From the NCBI GenBank assembly GCA_033977485.1, contig CM066997.1, positions 72,510,634 to 72,574,633 on the forward strand: 64,000 bases of DNA, read 5' to 3'. Below are positions 1 through 10,481 of this stretch, piece by piece. This stretch comes from Hydrangea macrophylla (lineage: Eukaryota; Streptophyta; Magnoliopsida; Cornales; Hydrangeaceae). A program made the translations under genes and the position numbers. Numbering within the stretch: the first letter of the stretch is position 1; every line of letters starts with the position of its first letter. The notes below the pieces were generated by a model. That model worked only from the letters and a program-made list of their open reading frames with translations, made no database searches and had not been told where the DNA came from.

Positions 1-240
1 GGGTATTTCTTAGATAAGGAATATGCCAAGGGATCTCAAACTCTCCAAATCACATGGGCTACTTTCTTTTATTATTTTCTTTTTCCTATATATATATATA
101 TGTATAGACACATTTTTTCTTTTTTTTTTTAAATCTAAATTAATCATATGAGTTACCAAATAGCATATTTTTTTCTTTTTAAATCTAAATAAAATACAGG
201 AAACAATGTTATTTTCAAAAAATATAATAATAATTATTAT
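1..240. other. AT-rich sequence, no gene seen
   Basis: Low-complexity AT-rich DNA with a short TA microsatellite near 91-103 and several T runs. No open frame, LTR end or known repeat was recognised. Confidence 0.5.
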
Positions 241-513
241 TATTCAATCTATTCTATTTTTTTTAGAAAGTAACCCATGGTCCAGTGAGCTCAAGACAGA
301 TGGTCAGTGATTGGCCAAATCTAGGGATATTAGGAGTAAGGTTTGGGAACCTGAAGCTTTTCAGAAGTCGAAGCGATGAACTTGAAGAAAATCGTCGGGA
401 CATTATTCATCATTGATTTCTATAGATAAACCCCCCTAAGTTTAATAGTTCGGTCAAAATTATAGATAAACCCCCCTAAGTTTAATAGTTCGGTCAAAAT
501 TGGGGTGTCTACA
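241..513 (-). repeat. Start of an Ogre-like LTR, minus strand, with a 40-bp tandem duplication
   Basis: The right end reads GGGGTGTCTACA on the plus strand. This is the reverse complement of the TGTAGACACCCC start shared by the Ogre-like LTRs in this window (compare 21038 and 44083). A 40-bp unit is repeated perfectly at 421-460 and 461-500. The rest of this LTR is not recognisable, so the piece is a fragment or the start of an element that runs out of the window. Confidence 0.5.
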
Positions 514-658
514 GTGAGTCAAAATTAGGTTTCTTAGTTATGAAGGGCCGGTGCCCTTTATCCAAGTGGCGACTCTGTATCTGTTTTCAACAGACCATTT
601 TCTTTCCTTTTCAAAATAAACAAAAATAAACAAAGTGGTGGAATTCCGCGTGTCCACA
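514..658 (+). repeat. 3' end of an Ogre-like LTR, plus strand
   Basis: About 145 bp resembling the end of the A-type LTR (reverse complement of 15386-15540), ending in TGTCCACA next to a primer site. Two blocks, the one containing GAAGGGCCGGTGCCCTTTATCC and the one containing GAGTCAAAATTAGG, are in swapped order relative to LTR A, so the piece is rearranged. It abuts an LTR start of opposite orientation at 513. Confidence 0.5.
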
Positions 659-661
659 ATC

Positions 662-680
662 TGGCGACTCTGTTGGGGAT
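662..680 (+). other. Primer binding site, tRNA-Arg type
   Basis: TGGCGACTCTGTTGGGGAT follows the LTR end after three bases. It is nearly complementary to the 3' end of plant tRNA-Arg(ACG), the primer known for Ogre elements. The site points right, yet the DNA to its right belongs to minus-strand element A, so it is out of place. Confidence 0.6.
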
Positions 681-849
681 GAAACCTTTTCAATCTTGAC
701 AAAAATGGGCCACTGGAATGGATAATGCACTCTTCTAGGAAGAAGGAAGTACGCCCATTGAATGGGAGTCAAGGTATCATTCTATTTGTGATGAGGGATA
801 CGGAGATGGTCTGCGGTAGTTAAGGTTTTGATATTGAAAGAGGAGGGTG
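681..849 (-). other. Element A internal spacer
   Basis: Non-coding spacer related to 52,440-52,565 of element C. Both copies share a block on the lines of TACGCCCA-TGGGAGT followed by a GATGGTCTGCGG or GATGATCTACGG block. Confidence 0.45.
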
Positions 850-1815
850 ATCAACAATCACTCATGGACTTATGTTGCTTTAGGATGAAAGAAGGTCATC
901 AACGGCCACTCATAGACTTATGTTGTATGAAGAAAGATGAAGGATGAAAGAAGGTCATCAACGGCCACTCATAGACTTATGTTGTATGAAGAAAGATGAT
1001 CAACAACCACTTATGGACTTTTGTTGCATGAAGAAAGACGAAAGATCAACAGCCACTCATGGACTTATGTTGCTAGGATGAAAGAAGATCATCAACAGCC
1101 ACTCATGGACTTATGTTGTATGAAGAAAGATGAAAGATCAATAGCCACTCATGGACTTATGTTGCTAGGAGAAAGGAAGGTCATAAATAGCCACTCATGG
1201 ACTTATGTTGCTAGGAGAAAGGAAGATCATCAACAGCCACTCATGGACTTATGCTGCATGAAGAAAGATGAAAGATCAACAGCCACTCATGGACTTATGT
1301 TGCTAGGAGAAAAGAAGATCATCAACAGCCACTCATGGACTTATGTTGCATGAAGAAAGATGAAAGATCAATAGCCACTCACGGACTTATGTTGCTAGGA
1401 GAAAGGAAGATCATCAACAGCCATTTATGGACTTATGTTGCTAGGAGAAAGAAAGATCATCAACAGCCACTCATGGACTTATGTTGTATGAAGAAAGATG
1501 AAAGATCAACAGCCACTCATGGACTTATGTTGCTAGGAGAAAAGAAGATCATCAACAGCCACTCATGGACTTAGGTTGCATGAAGAAAGATGAAAGATCA
1601 ACATCCACTCATGGACTTATGTTGCTAGGAGAAAGGAAGATCATCAACAGCCACTCATGGACTTATGTTGCATGAAGAAAGATGAAAGATCAACAGCCAC
1701 TCATGGACTTATGTTGCTAGGAGAAAGGAAGATCATCAACAGCCACTCATGGACTTATGTTGCATGAACAAAGATGAAAGATCAATGGCCACTCATGGAC
1801 TTATGTTGCTAGAAG
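850..1815. repeat. Tandem array around CCACTCATGGACTTATGTTGC
   Basis: About 20 units of roughly 45 bp, each containing CACTCATGGACTTATGTTG followed by either a CATGAAGAAAGATGAAAGATCAA or a TAGGAGAAAGGAAGATCATCAA linker. The two linkers mostly alternate, giving a dimer of about 91 bp. Open frames at 1021-1353 and 1335-1574 arise only from the repeat. Element C has about four units at the same place (52,565-52,735), so the array changed size between the copies. Confidence 0.85.
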
Positions 1816-2374
1816 ATGATGGTTAACTCTTGGGGGTTTGGAAAGGGATGAAATTTGCATTTGCCCTAAGTTTGGACGCTTCTCATGCTGACGCCTTGTC
1901 TGGTGCAGTAATGGTGTTTGGTATTCCTGCTTATATTGTCATTGGAATGCTCTTTATAACTTGATTTGAAAAATTCATTATTCGTCACTGTTGACTTACA
2001 CATTTGAGACTATGACCGACTCTTTTCCTGAAAAAGACTATGATAGACTCAAAACTGACAGATACCGACACGCGAGGGTGACACATTTGACACCAAAATG
2101 AAACAAGCTTGACTTACAAAAACTTGATGTGCTTTCATCATAAATAATGTACCATTTCTCTTCTGTGTTCACTCCGCATAATTTTGATGATAAATCTCAT
2201 TTTGAAAGTTCTTCCCTATTGATCTAATCAATTCTTTGCTTCTCCCGAGATGTGCTTTGGATTAGTGCCTTAGCTTTTAGAATAAAACATGCTCTATTTC
2301 AAAATTTTCAATAAAACTTGGTGGCTTGAAAATTCACCCTTTGGTGTGAAGGGATCGTGTTAGGCAAACGGAGT
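1816..2374. other. Element A internal spacer
   Basis: Unique spacer matching 52,740-53,260 of element C by eye, for example in the shared blocks around TTGATCTA and TTAGTGCCTTAGCTT. No open frame of interest. Confidence 0.5.
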
Positions 2375-2565
2375 TTGCCCCTAGTTTATAGGCAAACGAG
2401 GTAGGTGACCGAAGTTTGCCCCTAGTTTGGAAGATGGTTGTTTGAAGGTTTGGGGCAAACGAGGTAGGTGACAGAAGTTTGCCCCTTGTATGAAGGGTAG
2501 ATAGTAAAATTCAGGCAAACGAGGCGGGTGGCCGAAGTTTGCCCCTAGTGTGGAAGGTGATATTC
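2375..2565. repeat. Short tandem array around GGCAAACGAGGTAGGTGAC
   Basis: Three to four units of about 65-75 bp, each joining GGCAAACGAGG(T/C)(A/G)GGTG and GAAGTTTGCCCCTAG. The ORF at 2381-2578 on the minus strand follows from the repeat. The same array is at 53,260-53,480. Confidence 0.7.
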
Positions 2566-2741
2566 TGGCTTGAGACAAGGACCGTGACTTTAATCTCTCA
2601 AATGCTCATAACTTTTGCCTAGGCACCAGTGAGCTCTTTTCTCTCTTTTGTTATTGCTCACCTTGGATTCAACTCTAACTTTTGCCTAGGCGTCCTTTCG
2701 GATTTTCAACCTAGCGAGCCATCCTTCTTTTCGTTTTGAAA

Positions 2742-2786
2742 GTCTGCCTACGTACCCCCGAATGGGGATCAGGTCCAACGTAGTTC
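2742..2786 (-). other. Conserved hairpin-like motif of Tat/Ogre 3' regions, single copy
   Basis: On the minus strand the block runs GAACTACG, then GATCCCC, GGGGGT and ACGTAGGC. CTACGT can pair with ACGTAG, and ATCCCC with GGGGGT. It recurs at 19835, 38469, 48637 and 53672, and in the arrays at 11641-12125 and 53750-54135. Confidence 0.55.
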
Positions 2787-2820
2787 GGGCCAAAGTTTTG
2801 AAGAAAAGGGGATTGATTAT

Positions 2821-4001
2821 TGTTAGCCCCGTAGTGTTATTCCAGTTGTTTAATGGATAATTTTGATGATTAGCAAACTACTTAGTTGTATTTTCTAATG
2901 ATCTTAAATTGATTAAGTTGTAGATAGCATATCATACATCAATATATGTTCACATGATCGTAAATCTTCTCCATACATAGAGACATGGTGATTTGTATTC
3001 AATAGTTTCAAGCCAAACGGAGCCTTACAAGTTGAAGAATCTTGTTTGGGTCATTTTCTAGGACTCTATGTAAGCAATTTATTTATGTAAACATCATTCT
3101 TAAGGGCTCAAATTTAATTCAAAGAAGTTCTACATAGTTAACCCAACTTATCTTTAAAAAATCTGCAAAGAGCAGTCGACTGTGCATTCGTTTTAGTCGA
3201 CTGATTGTCCAGTCGACTGGACAGTCGACCTGTGTACACAGAGATGTTATCTGTGTGCAATCCAGTTAACTGCCCTCCTGACGCAGTCGACTGAGCCTTG
3301 TACTTTTCTGATCTTTTTAAAAGTCAGTCGACTGCCCTGTGAATCCAGTCGACTGAATGACTGCGATAAACACAGTAACGGCTAGTTAACTGCATTTAAT
3401 GAAGCTTTTAAGTCTCCCAACTACTTCCAACGGTTGGAAATCCTAAGGAAGCTATAAATACATATATTTGAACTTCATTTAACAACTTTTGATTAATCCA
3501 ACTTTAATTCATTTCATCACATTTACTCCTTGAGCCCTAGTTTGGTGAGATCATAAATTCTATTGCTCTAGTCTTCATTTGTATATCTTAAGAGCAATTT
3601 ATTGTGAAGCTTAATCTTGTATTCATCCACTCTATTGTGAGAGTCTTCATTCTTGTATCAAATCTCATTCATAAAGGGAGTGTGTATTAAGGATTGGTGT
3701 AACCCTAGTTTAAGTGAAGAGGATTTTCTTCCTTGGAGAGATTGTAAGGGTTTAATCTTCACCCAAAGAAGATTGAGATAGTGAAATCCTCAAGAGGTGT
3801 TCTTGAGGGGTAGAAGTAGGGCGCGGCGTGCGGTTTCCCGAACCACCTAAAAATCGGTTTGCATTGTGTCTCTTCTTTCTATCTTTCTTTTGCTTTTGTA
3901 ATTTTTCTTATTGGGCAATTAATTTGAACATATTTTTATTTAACTTTTAAAAACCTTATTCACCCCCCCCCCCCTTCTAAGGTTTCCTTTTTGGGCCAAC
4001 A
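2821..4001 (+). repeat. Copia 5' LTR
   Basis: 1181 bp, TG...CA. It is closely similar to 10482-11640 apart from a 21-bp segment near 3186-3206 that is missing in the 3' LTR. It contains about eight GTCGAC- or GTTAAC-centred palindromes (3170-3395), a TATA box at 3452-3459 and a poly-C stretch near 3963-3974. Confidence 0.95.
3452..3459 (+). promoter_or_regulatory. TATA box of copia 5' LTR
   Basis: CTATAAATA lies about 60-280 bp downstream of the palindrome cluster and is kept in the 3' LTR at 11092-11099. Its position fits the U3/R boundary. Assignment is by motif only. Confidence 0.65.
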
Positions 4002-4003
4002 AT

Positions 4004-4015
4004 TGGTATCAGAGC
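4004..4015 (+). other. Primer binding site, initiator tRNA-Met
   Basis: TGGTATCAGAGC begins two bases after the LTR. It is the standard initiator-Met primer site of plant copia elements. Confidence 0.95.
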
Positions 4016-4054
4016 TTCGGCTCAAATTTATAACGTATTTAAGTTAAAGATCAA

Positions 4055-4992
4055 ATGGAAACCACCACTACCACTATCATCTATAGTGAGGGACAATCCT
4101 CAAATAGACTTCCTTGTTTTAATGGTTCAAATTATGCCTATTGGAAAAGTCGAATGAGAATCTACATGATTGCTCAAGACTTTGATCTTTGGCAACTTAT
4201 TGTGAATGGACCTCACATTCCCATCAAGATTGTAGACGGTGTTGAAATTGAGAAAACTATTGAGGAATACAATGACATTGATAAAAGGCTTATCAAGATG
4301 AATGCGAATGCTATGAATATTTTATATTGTGGATTAGACCCAAATGAGTATAATAGAATTTCTTCTTGCGAATCCGCAAAGGAAATTTGGGATAAACTTG
4401 AGGTTGCTCATAAAGGTACTAATCAAGTTAAGAAATCAAAAATAAATCTACTTGTTCAATCGTATGAGATGTTTAAAATGTCTTCTAATGAAACTATTAG
4501 TGAAATGTTCACTCGTTTCACCATTATTATCAATAGTTTAAAAAGTCTTGATAAAACATATACTAATGAGGAGATGATTGAGAAATTGCTTAGGTCTCTT
4601 CCAAAGCATTGGTACCTAAAGTGACGGCAATCCGAGAAGCCAAGGAACTCTCAACACTCTCATTGGAGCAACTTTTGGGCTCTCTCGTTACTCACGAAAT
4701 GGAGTTGGCGGTATTTGATAAGGAAGACAAGAAGAAGAACATTGCTCTCAAAACATCTCAAGACAATGAAGAGGATAGTGATAGCAATGAAGATGATGAG
4801 ATGGCTATGATCACAAGGAAGGTCAAAAGATTCTTGAAAAAGGATAAGAACTTCACTAGGAGAACTCCTAAGGCGATAGAAGCTAAAAAGGAGCCAATTA
4901 TATGCTTCAAATGCAAAAAGCCGGGCCATGTCAAGGCCGATTGTCCTTTGATGAAGAAAAACTACAAGAAAACTCAAAATGGTGTGGATTAA
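4055..4992 (+). pseudogene. gag: Copia Gag, frameshifted
   Basis: The ATG at 4055 opens a Gag of the UBN2/Retrotran_gag_2 type: an N-terminal FNGSNYAYWKSRMRIYMIAQ block, then EIWDKLEVAHKGT and LLRSLPKHW. About one base is missing near 4612, where frame 2 ends (TGA) and the protein continues in frame 1 as PKVTAIREAKELSTLSLEQL. A CCHC zinc knuckle (CFKCKKPGHVKADC, near 4900-4945) binds RNA in the particle. The second frame stops at 4990. The product would form the virus-like particle; this copy cannot make it whole. Confidence 0.9.
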
Positions 4993-5096
4993 AAAGGGAA
5001 CAACACCTCCCTTTGCTAACAAAGTTGGACCCAACGAATATTGGGTACCAAAGAGGATCACTTAAGTTTGTCTTGTAGGTTTGTCTCAAATCTTCT

Positions 5097-6375
5097 AGCA
5101 AGGATAGATGGTTCTTGGATAGTGGTTGCTCAAGACATGTGACCGGAGACAAATCCAAGTTCTCATCTCTCTCTCCAAAGGATGGAGGAAATGTCACTTT
5201 TGGAGACAACTCTAAAGGAAGAATCATTGGTATAGGTAATATTGGTAAGAATTCCTCATTAACTATTGAAAATGTACTTTTGGTAGAAGGTCTAAAACAT
5301 AACTTGCTTAGCATTAGTCAATTGTGTGATAAAGGTTTTCAAGTTGTGTTTGAATCAAATTATTGCATGATTAAGTATGCTTGTTGTAACAAAATATTGT
5401 TTATTGCTTATAGAGAAGACAATGTGTATACAATTGATTTTGATGATATTTCTTCTCAAGATGTTAAGTGTTTTGCCGCTTTGAATGAAACAAGTTGGCT
5501 TTGGCATAGAAGATTGGGCCATGCTAGCATTGACTTACTTTCAAATTTATCTAAAAATGATTTGGTCAAAGGTTTGCCAAAACAAAATTTGTTAAAGATA
5601 AAGTTTGTGATGCTTGTCAACTTGGAAAGCAAATCAAAACATCTTTTAAAAAGAAAAAGAAAATATCAACTTGTAGACCTCTTGAGTTACTTCATATGGA
5701 CTTATTTGGTCCAAATTGAGTTGCTAGCATGAGTGGCAAAATCTATGCCTTTGTCATTGTTGATGATTTTTCTAGATTCACTTGGGTGTTCTTTCTTGCA
5801 CATAAGGACGAAGCTTTTACACTCTTTGTTAACTTTTGTAAACGTGATCAAAATGAAAAAGGGTATGTGATTAACAACATAAGAAGTGATAGAGGCCGAG
5901 AATTTGATAATAATGAGATTACTTCTTTTTGTGAAGAAAATGGTTTTGGTCACAATTTTTCGGCACCTAGAACTCCTCAACAAAATGGGGTTGTTGAGAG
6001 GAAAAATAGATCTCTTCAAGAAATGGCAAGAACCATGTTAAATGAATTCTCTTTGCCAAAATATTTTTGGGCCGAGGCCACTAGCACTTCATGCTATGTT
6101 ATTAATCGTGTGGTCATTAGAAACAAGCTTAATAAGACCCCATATGAGCTTTGGAAAGGAAGAAAGCCCAACATAAGTTATTTCAAAGTTTTTGGATGTA
6201 AGTGTTTTATCTTGAACACTAAGGACAACTTGGGAAAATTTGATGCTAAATCGGATGAAGGCATTTTTCTTGGATATTCTCAAATTAGCAAAGCTTATAG
6301 AGTTTTTAATAAAAGAACGTTGATTGTAGAAGCATCAATGCACGTTGTTTTTGATGAAGCAAATCCTTTAAGAAA
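5097..6375 (+). pseudogene. pol: Copia protease and integrase, frameshifted
   Basis: The frame opens with RWFLDSGCSRH, the aspartic protease active site (D-S-G). A GAG-pre-integrase zinc domain follows (WLWHRRLGHASIDLLSN). The reading frame shifts near 5600, losing the CxxC half of the zinc finger from the first frame, and a TGA at 5717 interrupts the next frame. The integrase core then reads through with catalytic blocks MDLFGP, RSDRGREFD and PQQNGVVERKN, and continues to FGCKCF and the C-terminal GIFLGYSQISKAYRVFN. A second shift near 6375 leads into the RT frame. Protease cuts Gag-Pol and integrase inserts the cDNA; both are broken here. Confidence 0.9.
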
Positions 6376-8163
6376 GTCTTAGATGATGACATTGACACTT
6401 CCAAAGATGTCTCAAATAATGTTGAAAACAATGATTCAAACTCTTTACCTCTTGAAAACTCTAAGAAAGAAGATCCTCCTTCCATTGAATCACCAAGAGT
6501 AAAATTAAGAAGTGATCTTCCCTTTGAATGGAAAAATGTGCCTAATCATCCTATTGATCAAATCCTAGGAGATCCTAGTCAAGGTGTAGCTACTAGATCA
6601 TCTCTCAAAAATATTTGTAATAACTTAGCATTTCTATCTCAAATTGAACCCAAGAACTTTGATGAAGCCAAGAACGATGAAAATTGGTTATTGGCTATGC
6701 AAGAAGAGCTTAATCAATTTGAGAGAAATGAAGTTTGGACTCTTGTTCCTAAGCCTAATGATCACACTATTATTGGAACAAAATGGGTCTTTCGAAACAA
6801 AAAAGATGAATCCGGCATTGTTGTGAGAAACAAGGCTAGATTAGTTGCCCAAGGATACAATCAAGAAAAAGGTATAGACTACGAGGAGACCTATGCTCCT
6901 GTAGCTAGACTCGAAGCCATTAGGATGCTTCTTGCCTTTGCTTGTTATAAAAATTTCAAACTTTTTCAAATGGATGTGAAAAGTGCCTTTCTAAATGGCT
7001 TTATCTCTGAGGAAGTCTATGTTAAACAACCCCCCGATTTTGAAAATCCACATCTTCCTGATCATGTCTTTAAACTAACAAAAGCTTTGTATGGTTTAAA
7101 ACAAGCTCCACGTGCTTGGTATGATAGATTAAGTAAATATCTTATTGATCGTGGTTTTAATCGAGGAAAAATTGGTACTACACTTTTTGTTAAAACCTCA
7201 AATGAAGATATTTTGCTTGTTCAAATCTACGTGGATGATATTATTTTTGGAGCCACAAATGAAAAGATGTGTGAAGAATTTGCATCATGTATGCAAAATG
7301 AAATTGAAATGAGTTTGATGGGGGAGCTTAACTTCTTTCTTGGACTTCAAATAAAGCAATACAAGGATGGTATTTTTATAAACCAATCCAAGTATATTAA
7401 AGATCTTTTGAAAAGGTTTGGAATGGAAGGAAGTAAAGTTTTTCAAACCCCTATGAGTTCTACTTTAAAACTTGATAAAGATGAAACCGGCAAGCCGGTA
7501 GATTGTAAGCTTTTTCGGGGAATGATTGGTAGTCTATTATGTCTCACCGCAAGTAGACCGGATATCATGTTTAGCATTTGCCTTTGTGCTAGATTTCAAG
7601 CTTCACCTAAGGAATCACATATCATTGCAGTTAAACGTATTTTTTGTTATCTTCTAGGTACTATAGACTTAAGTCTTTGGTATCCTAAAAATACTTCTTT
7701 TGAATTAACAAGTTTTTCGGATGCGGATTTTGCCGGTTGTAAAATTGATCGTAAAAGTACTAGTGGGACATGTCATTTCCTAGGACATTCGCTTGTTTCT
7801 TGGTGTAGTAAGAAACAAAATTCGGTAGCTCTATCTAAGGCCGAAGCCGAATATATAGCTGCCGGAAGTTATTGTGCTCAAACACTTTATATGAAACAAC
7901 AATTAGAAGACTTTGGACTTTACTATGATCATATTCCCATAAATTATGATAATACTAGTGCCATATGTTTATCCAAAAATACTATCCAACACTCAAGGAC
8001 TAAACACATTGAGATTCGTCATCATTTTATTCGCGATCATGTTCAAAAGGGGGATATTGATCTTGTTTTCATCAACACCAATCGTCAATGGGCTGATATT
8101 TTCACCAAACCTCTTCCTGAAGAACAATTTTGTGTTATCAGTAGGCGTGTCATGTTTGAGTGA
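6376..8163 (+). pseudogene. pol: Copia reverse transcriptase and RNase H
   Basis: One uninterrupted frame of about 595 codons that lacks its own proper start because it is cut from the integrase frame by a shift near 6375. RT blocks are [37 protein letters not shown] and the catalytic IYVDDIIFG (near 7228-7254). RNase H follows with [33 protein letters not shown] and the conserved [18 protein letters not shown] near the end. The frame ends at 8163 with the palindrome-rich 3' region just downstream. This is the best preserved coding part of the element. Confidence 0.93.
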
Positions 8164-8685
8164 TCTGCTTTAAAAATTCAGTATCTGGACTCACATACTC
8201 CTTCTGTGCGATTCTAACCAAAGCAGTCGACTGGTATCCCGTAACAGTCGACTGGTTCTGTCCCTTTTTCTTTTGTCTCTTTGGTTCTACATACGTCCCC
8301 TTAACCTTCTGTCTTAGTCAGTCGACTGAGGAGTCGACTGGTTTTGCAACCTAACTCCCTGCCTTCTTCCGTCGACTGAGGCGTCGACTGAGCCTCTGTT
8401 AGCCCCAAATTTCTAAGCCCTAATTTGTTCCTCAGTCGACTGCTCATGCGATACAGTCGACTGCTCCCTTAATTTTTATTTATACCGCGTCTTCTCTCTT
8501 ATTTTTTTTTACCTCTTCTTCTTTCAGCGATTCATCTTCTCTCTCTCTCTCCTTCCTTTTCGTCTCCAATCCTTCCTTTCTCTCTCTCTTTTCACTTGTC
8601 TTTTCTCCTTCCTCCTCTCCTTAAACTCCATAGATATCATCTCTGTTCTCTCTCTCTTTCGCTATCTAAAACCTCCCTGTCTCTA
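8164..8685 (+). other. Copia post-pol leader: palindrome cluster and CT-rich tract
   Basis: 8220-8465 holds about eight copies of the GTCGACTG-type palindrome also present in the LTR. 8520-8680 is a pyrimidine tract rich in CTCTCT. The tract lies directly before the ATG of the extra ORF and could be its 5' UTR or promoter region; that role is inferred. Confidence 0.6.
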
Positions 8686-9984
8686 ATGGCTTCCAATGCT
8701 AAAAGGAAGACACCTGCGAGTGGTCCATCCTCTGCTCCTCAGCCAACTAAAGCCAAGCGCTTTCCTACTCAAGAGGAACAGGAGAGCTTTGACGAAGTCT
8801 TCTCCCACAGGAATGTGGTTTTTGGTAAGATTCTTTCCATTCCTTTTTCTAAATCCGCTAATCTTCGACTAGGATTTCTTCTGGAACGTTTAGGATGGCA
8901 TCTTTTTACTAGGCTTAACCAACCATGCTATCCCACACTTGTTAAGGAATTTTATTGTAATATGACCTTTGGCCATCGCTTAGACACCTTTAACACATTT
9001 GTTCGTGGTGTTAAAATCCATCTTAATCCCGAATCAGTGTCTTCTATTTGCCATATCCGTCGTGGTAATATTACTGAATATGAAATTAATACTTGGAATC
9101 AAGGGCACGGGTTCGACCCTTTCACTGCTTGCCGTCTTATCACCGGCAACAATGAGTTGTAATATCCCGTGAAGCCCAAGGCTTCTGTCCTAACCTTTGA
9201 GGCACGTCTTATCCACCATCTTCTCACCTATACCCTTCTGCCCCGTGCCGGGGGACGAGATTCTGTCTCATTCTTGGATGTCATTCTAATTTGGTGCCTT
9301 CTTGAGAACAAATCTTATGATTTGCCGTATCTCATTTGCCGTCACATTAGTGAATGTCAAAAGAAGTCCAAAGCCAGTTCTTTACCTTATGGCTTTGCTT
9401 TGACTTCTGTTTTTCGTCACTTCAAGGTTCCCTTGGAGGATGAATTTGATCGTCATGACCCCATTCCTACTGATTTCTACTCCTTCACTATCCTATCCCT
9501 GATGGGATACAAACTCGTGGGAAATGCATATGTTCCCAAGGTCTCTGCTGATCCCACACTTCCTTCTGCTTCTATCCCTTCCATTCCTTCTTCTTCTTCT
9601 CATCCGTCTTCATCTTTTGCTCCTCTACCTCCACCTACTATTGATACACCCGCTCCTGACATCTTGGAGCAGCTATCCATTCTTTTCGATCTGGTTCTGA
9701 GCCTCTCTACCTCCACGTCTTCTCTATCTATCTCTCACACCCAGTCTATTGAGACAATGCAAACTACATTCTCTTCCTTACAGTAGGAGGCAGTTGAGAT
9801 TCATCAGCGCGCCATCGCATCCTTACGAGACGATGTTTTCAATATTGGCGGCTCTATGGATACTTTGCTCACCTCTACTACTGCTACTCAAGAACTTCTT
9901 GATCGTCGTCTATCATCTCTCCAGGTCTCTGTTGATGATTCTTGTGAGGAGATTCGTGTGATCCGGACTCGCTTGCACTTTTGA
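8686..9984 (+). pseudogene. Extra ORF after copia pol (putative plant transposon domain), two in-frame stops
   Basis: ATG at 8686 follows the pyrimidine tract. One frame runs 432 codons to the TGA at 9982 with stops only at 9160 (TAA) and 9784 (TAG). The N-terminus is basic (SNAKRKTP, KAKR). The middle (PTLVKEFYCNM, TFVRGVKIHLNPESVSSICHI, SFLDVILIWCLLENK) resembles the Transposase_32/putative plant transposon domain known from Athila and env-position ORFs. A Ser/Pro-rich stretch follows (SIPSSSSHPSSS), then a likely coiled C-terminus (EIHQRAIASLRDDV). I see no clear signal peptide or membrane segment, so 'envelope-like' describes its position only. Function is unknown. Confidence 0.7.
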
Positions 9985-10481
9985 TTGTGTCCTTCTTGGT
10001 GTGTTGGGTAAGGTATTGGATAGATGGATAGTCATTTTTTTTAATGATTGTTTACTGTTCTTACAAATTCTTTTTGATCTTGACATATGTAGTTTCTTTT
10101 TAAATGGGATAGACTAATTTTTGGATAGCTGGATTTTTTTTTGTCTTTTGGCTATGTAGTTCTCTTGGAAATTTGTATATTTATATGGCAAAATTGGGTG
10201 TTAACACAATCTCTTGTTTTAATTGCATCATTTTCTTGCCCTGAATACAATTTTTTTATGTTGTTTGTTGCTCTGTTCTTGCTCGAGAGCTTTGCCTCCT
10301 TCTCTGTTTTTGTTGATGCTAAAGGGGGAGAATTTGTTTGCTTGTTACAAATTTGCTTGATTGCCTTGTGCAGTCATGCTTATAGTTGTTGTCTTGTGAT
10401 TGAGATCATAGAACTAATGAGATCATTGAATTTTCTTATCATGGGCAACAAGTAGTTTGTCATCATCAAAAAGGGGGAGAT
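9985..10481 (+). other. Copia 3' untranslated region and polypurine tract
   Basis: T-rich non-coding DNA; the open frame at 10141-10455 looks accidental. AAAAAGGGGGAGAT at 10468-10481 is the polypurine tract that would prime plus-strand synthesis, directly before the 3' LTR. Confidence 0.8.

Noticed and set aside
1021..1574. Open frames of 110 and 79 codons
   Set aside because: They are the tandem array read in frame, with the same peptide repeated in several frames.
4660..5314. Minus-strand ORFs opposite copia gag and protease
   Set aside because: Shadows of the coding strand.
10141..10455. 104-codon hydrophobic ORF before the copia 3' LTR
   Set aside because: T-rich DNA gives Phe/Leu-rich frames. 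No proper start and no domain; position in the 3' UTR.
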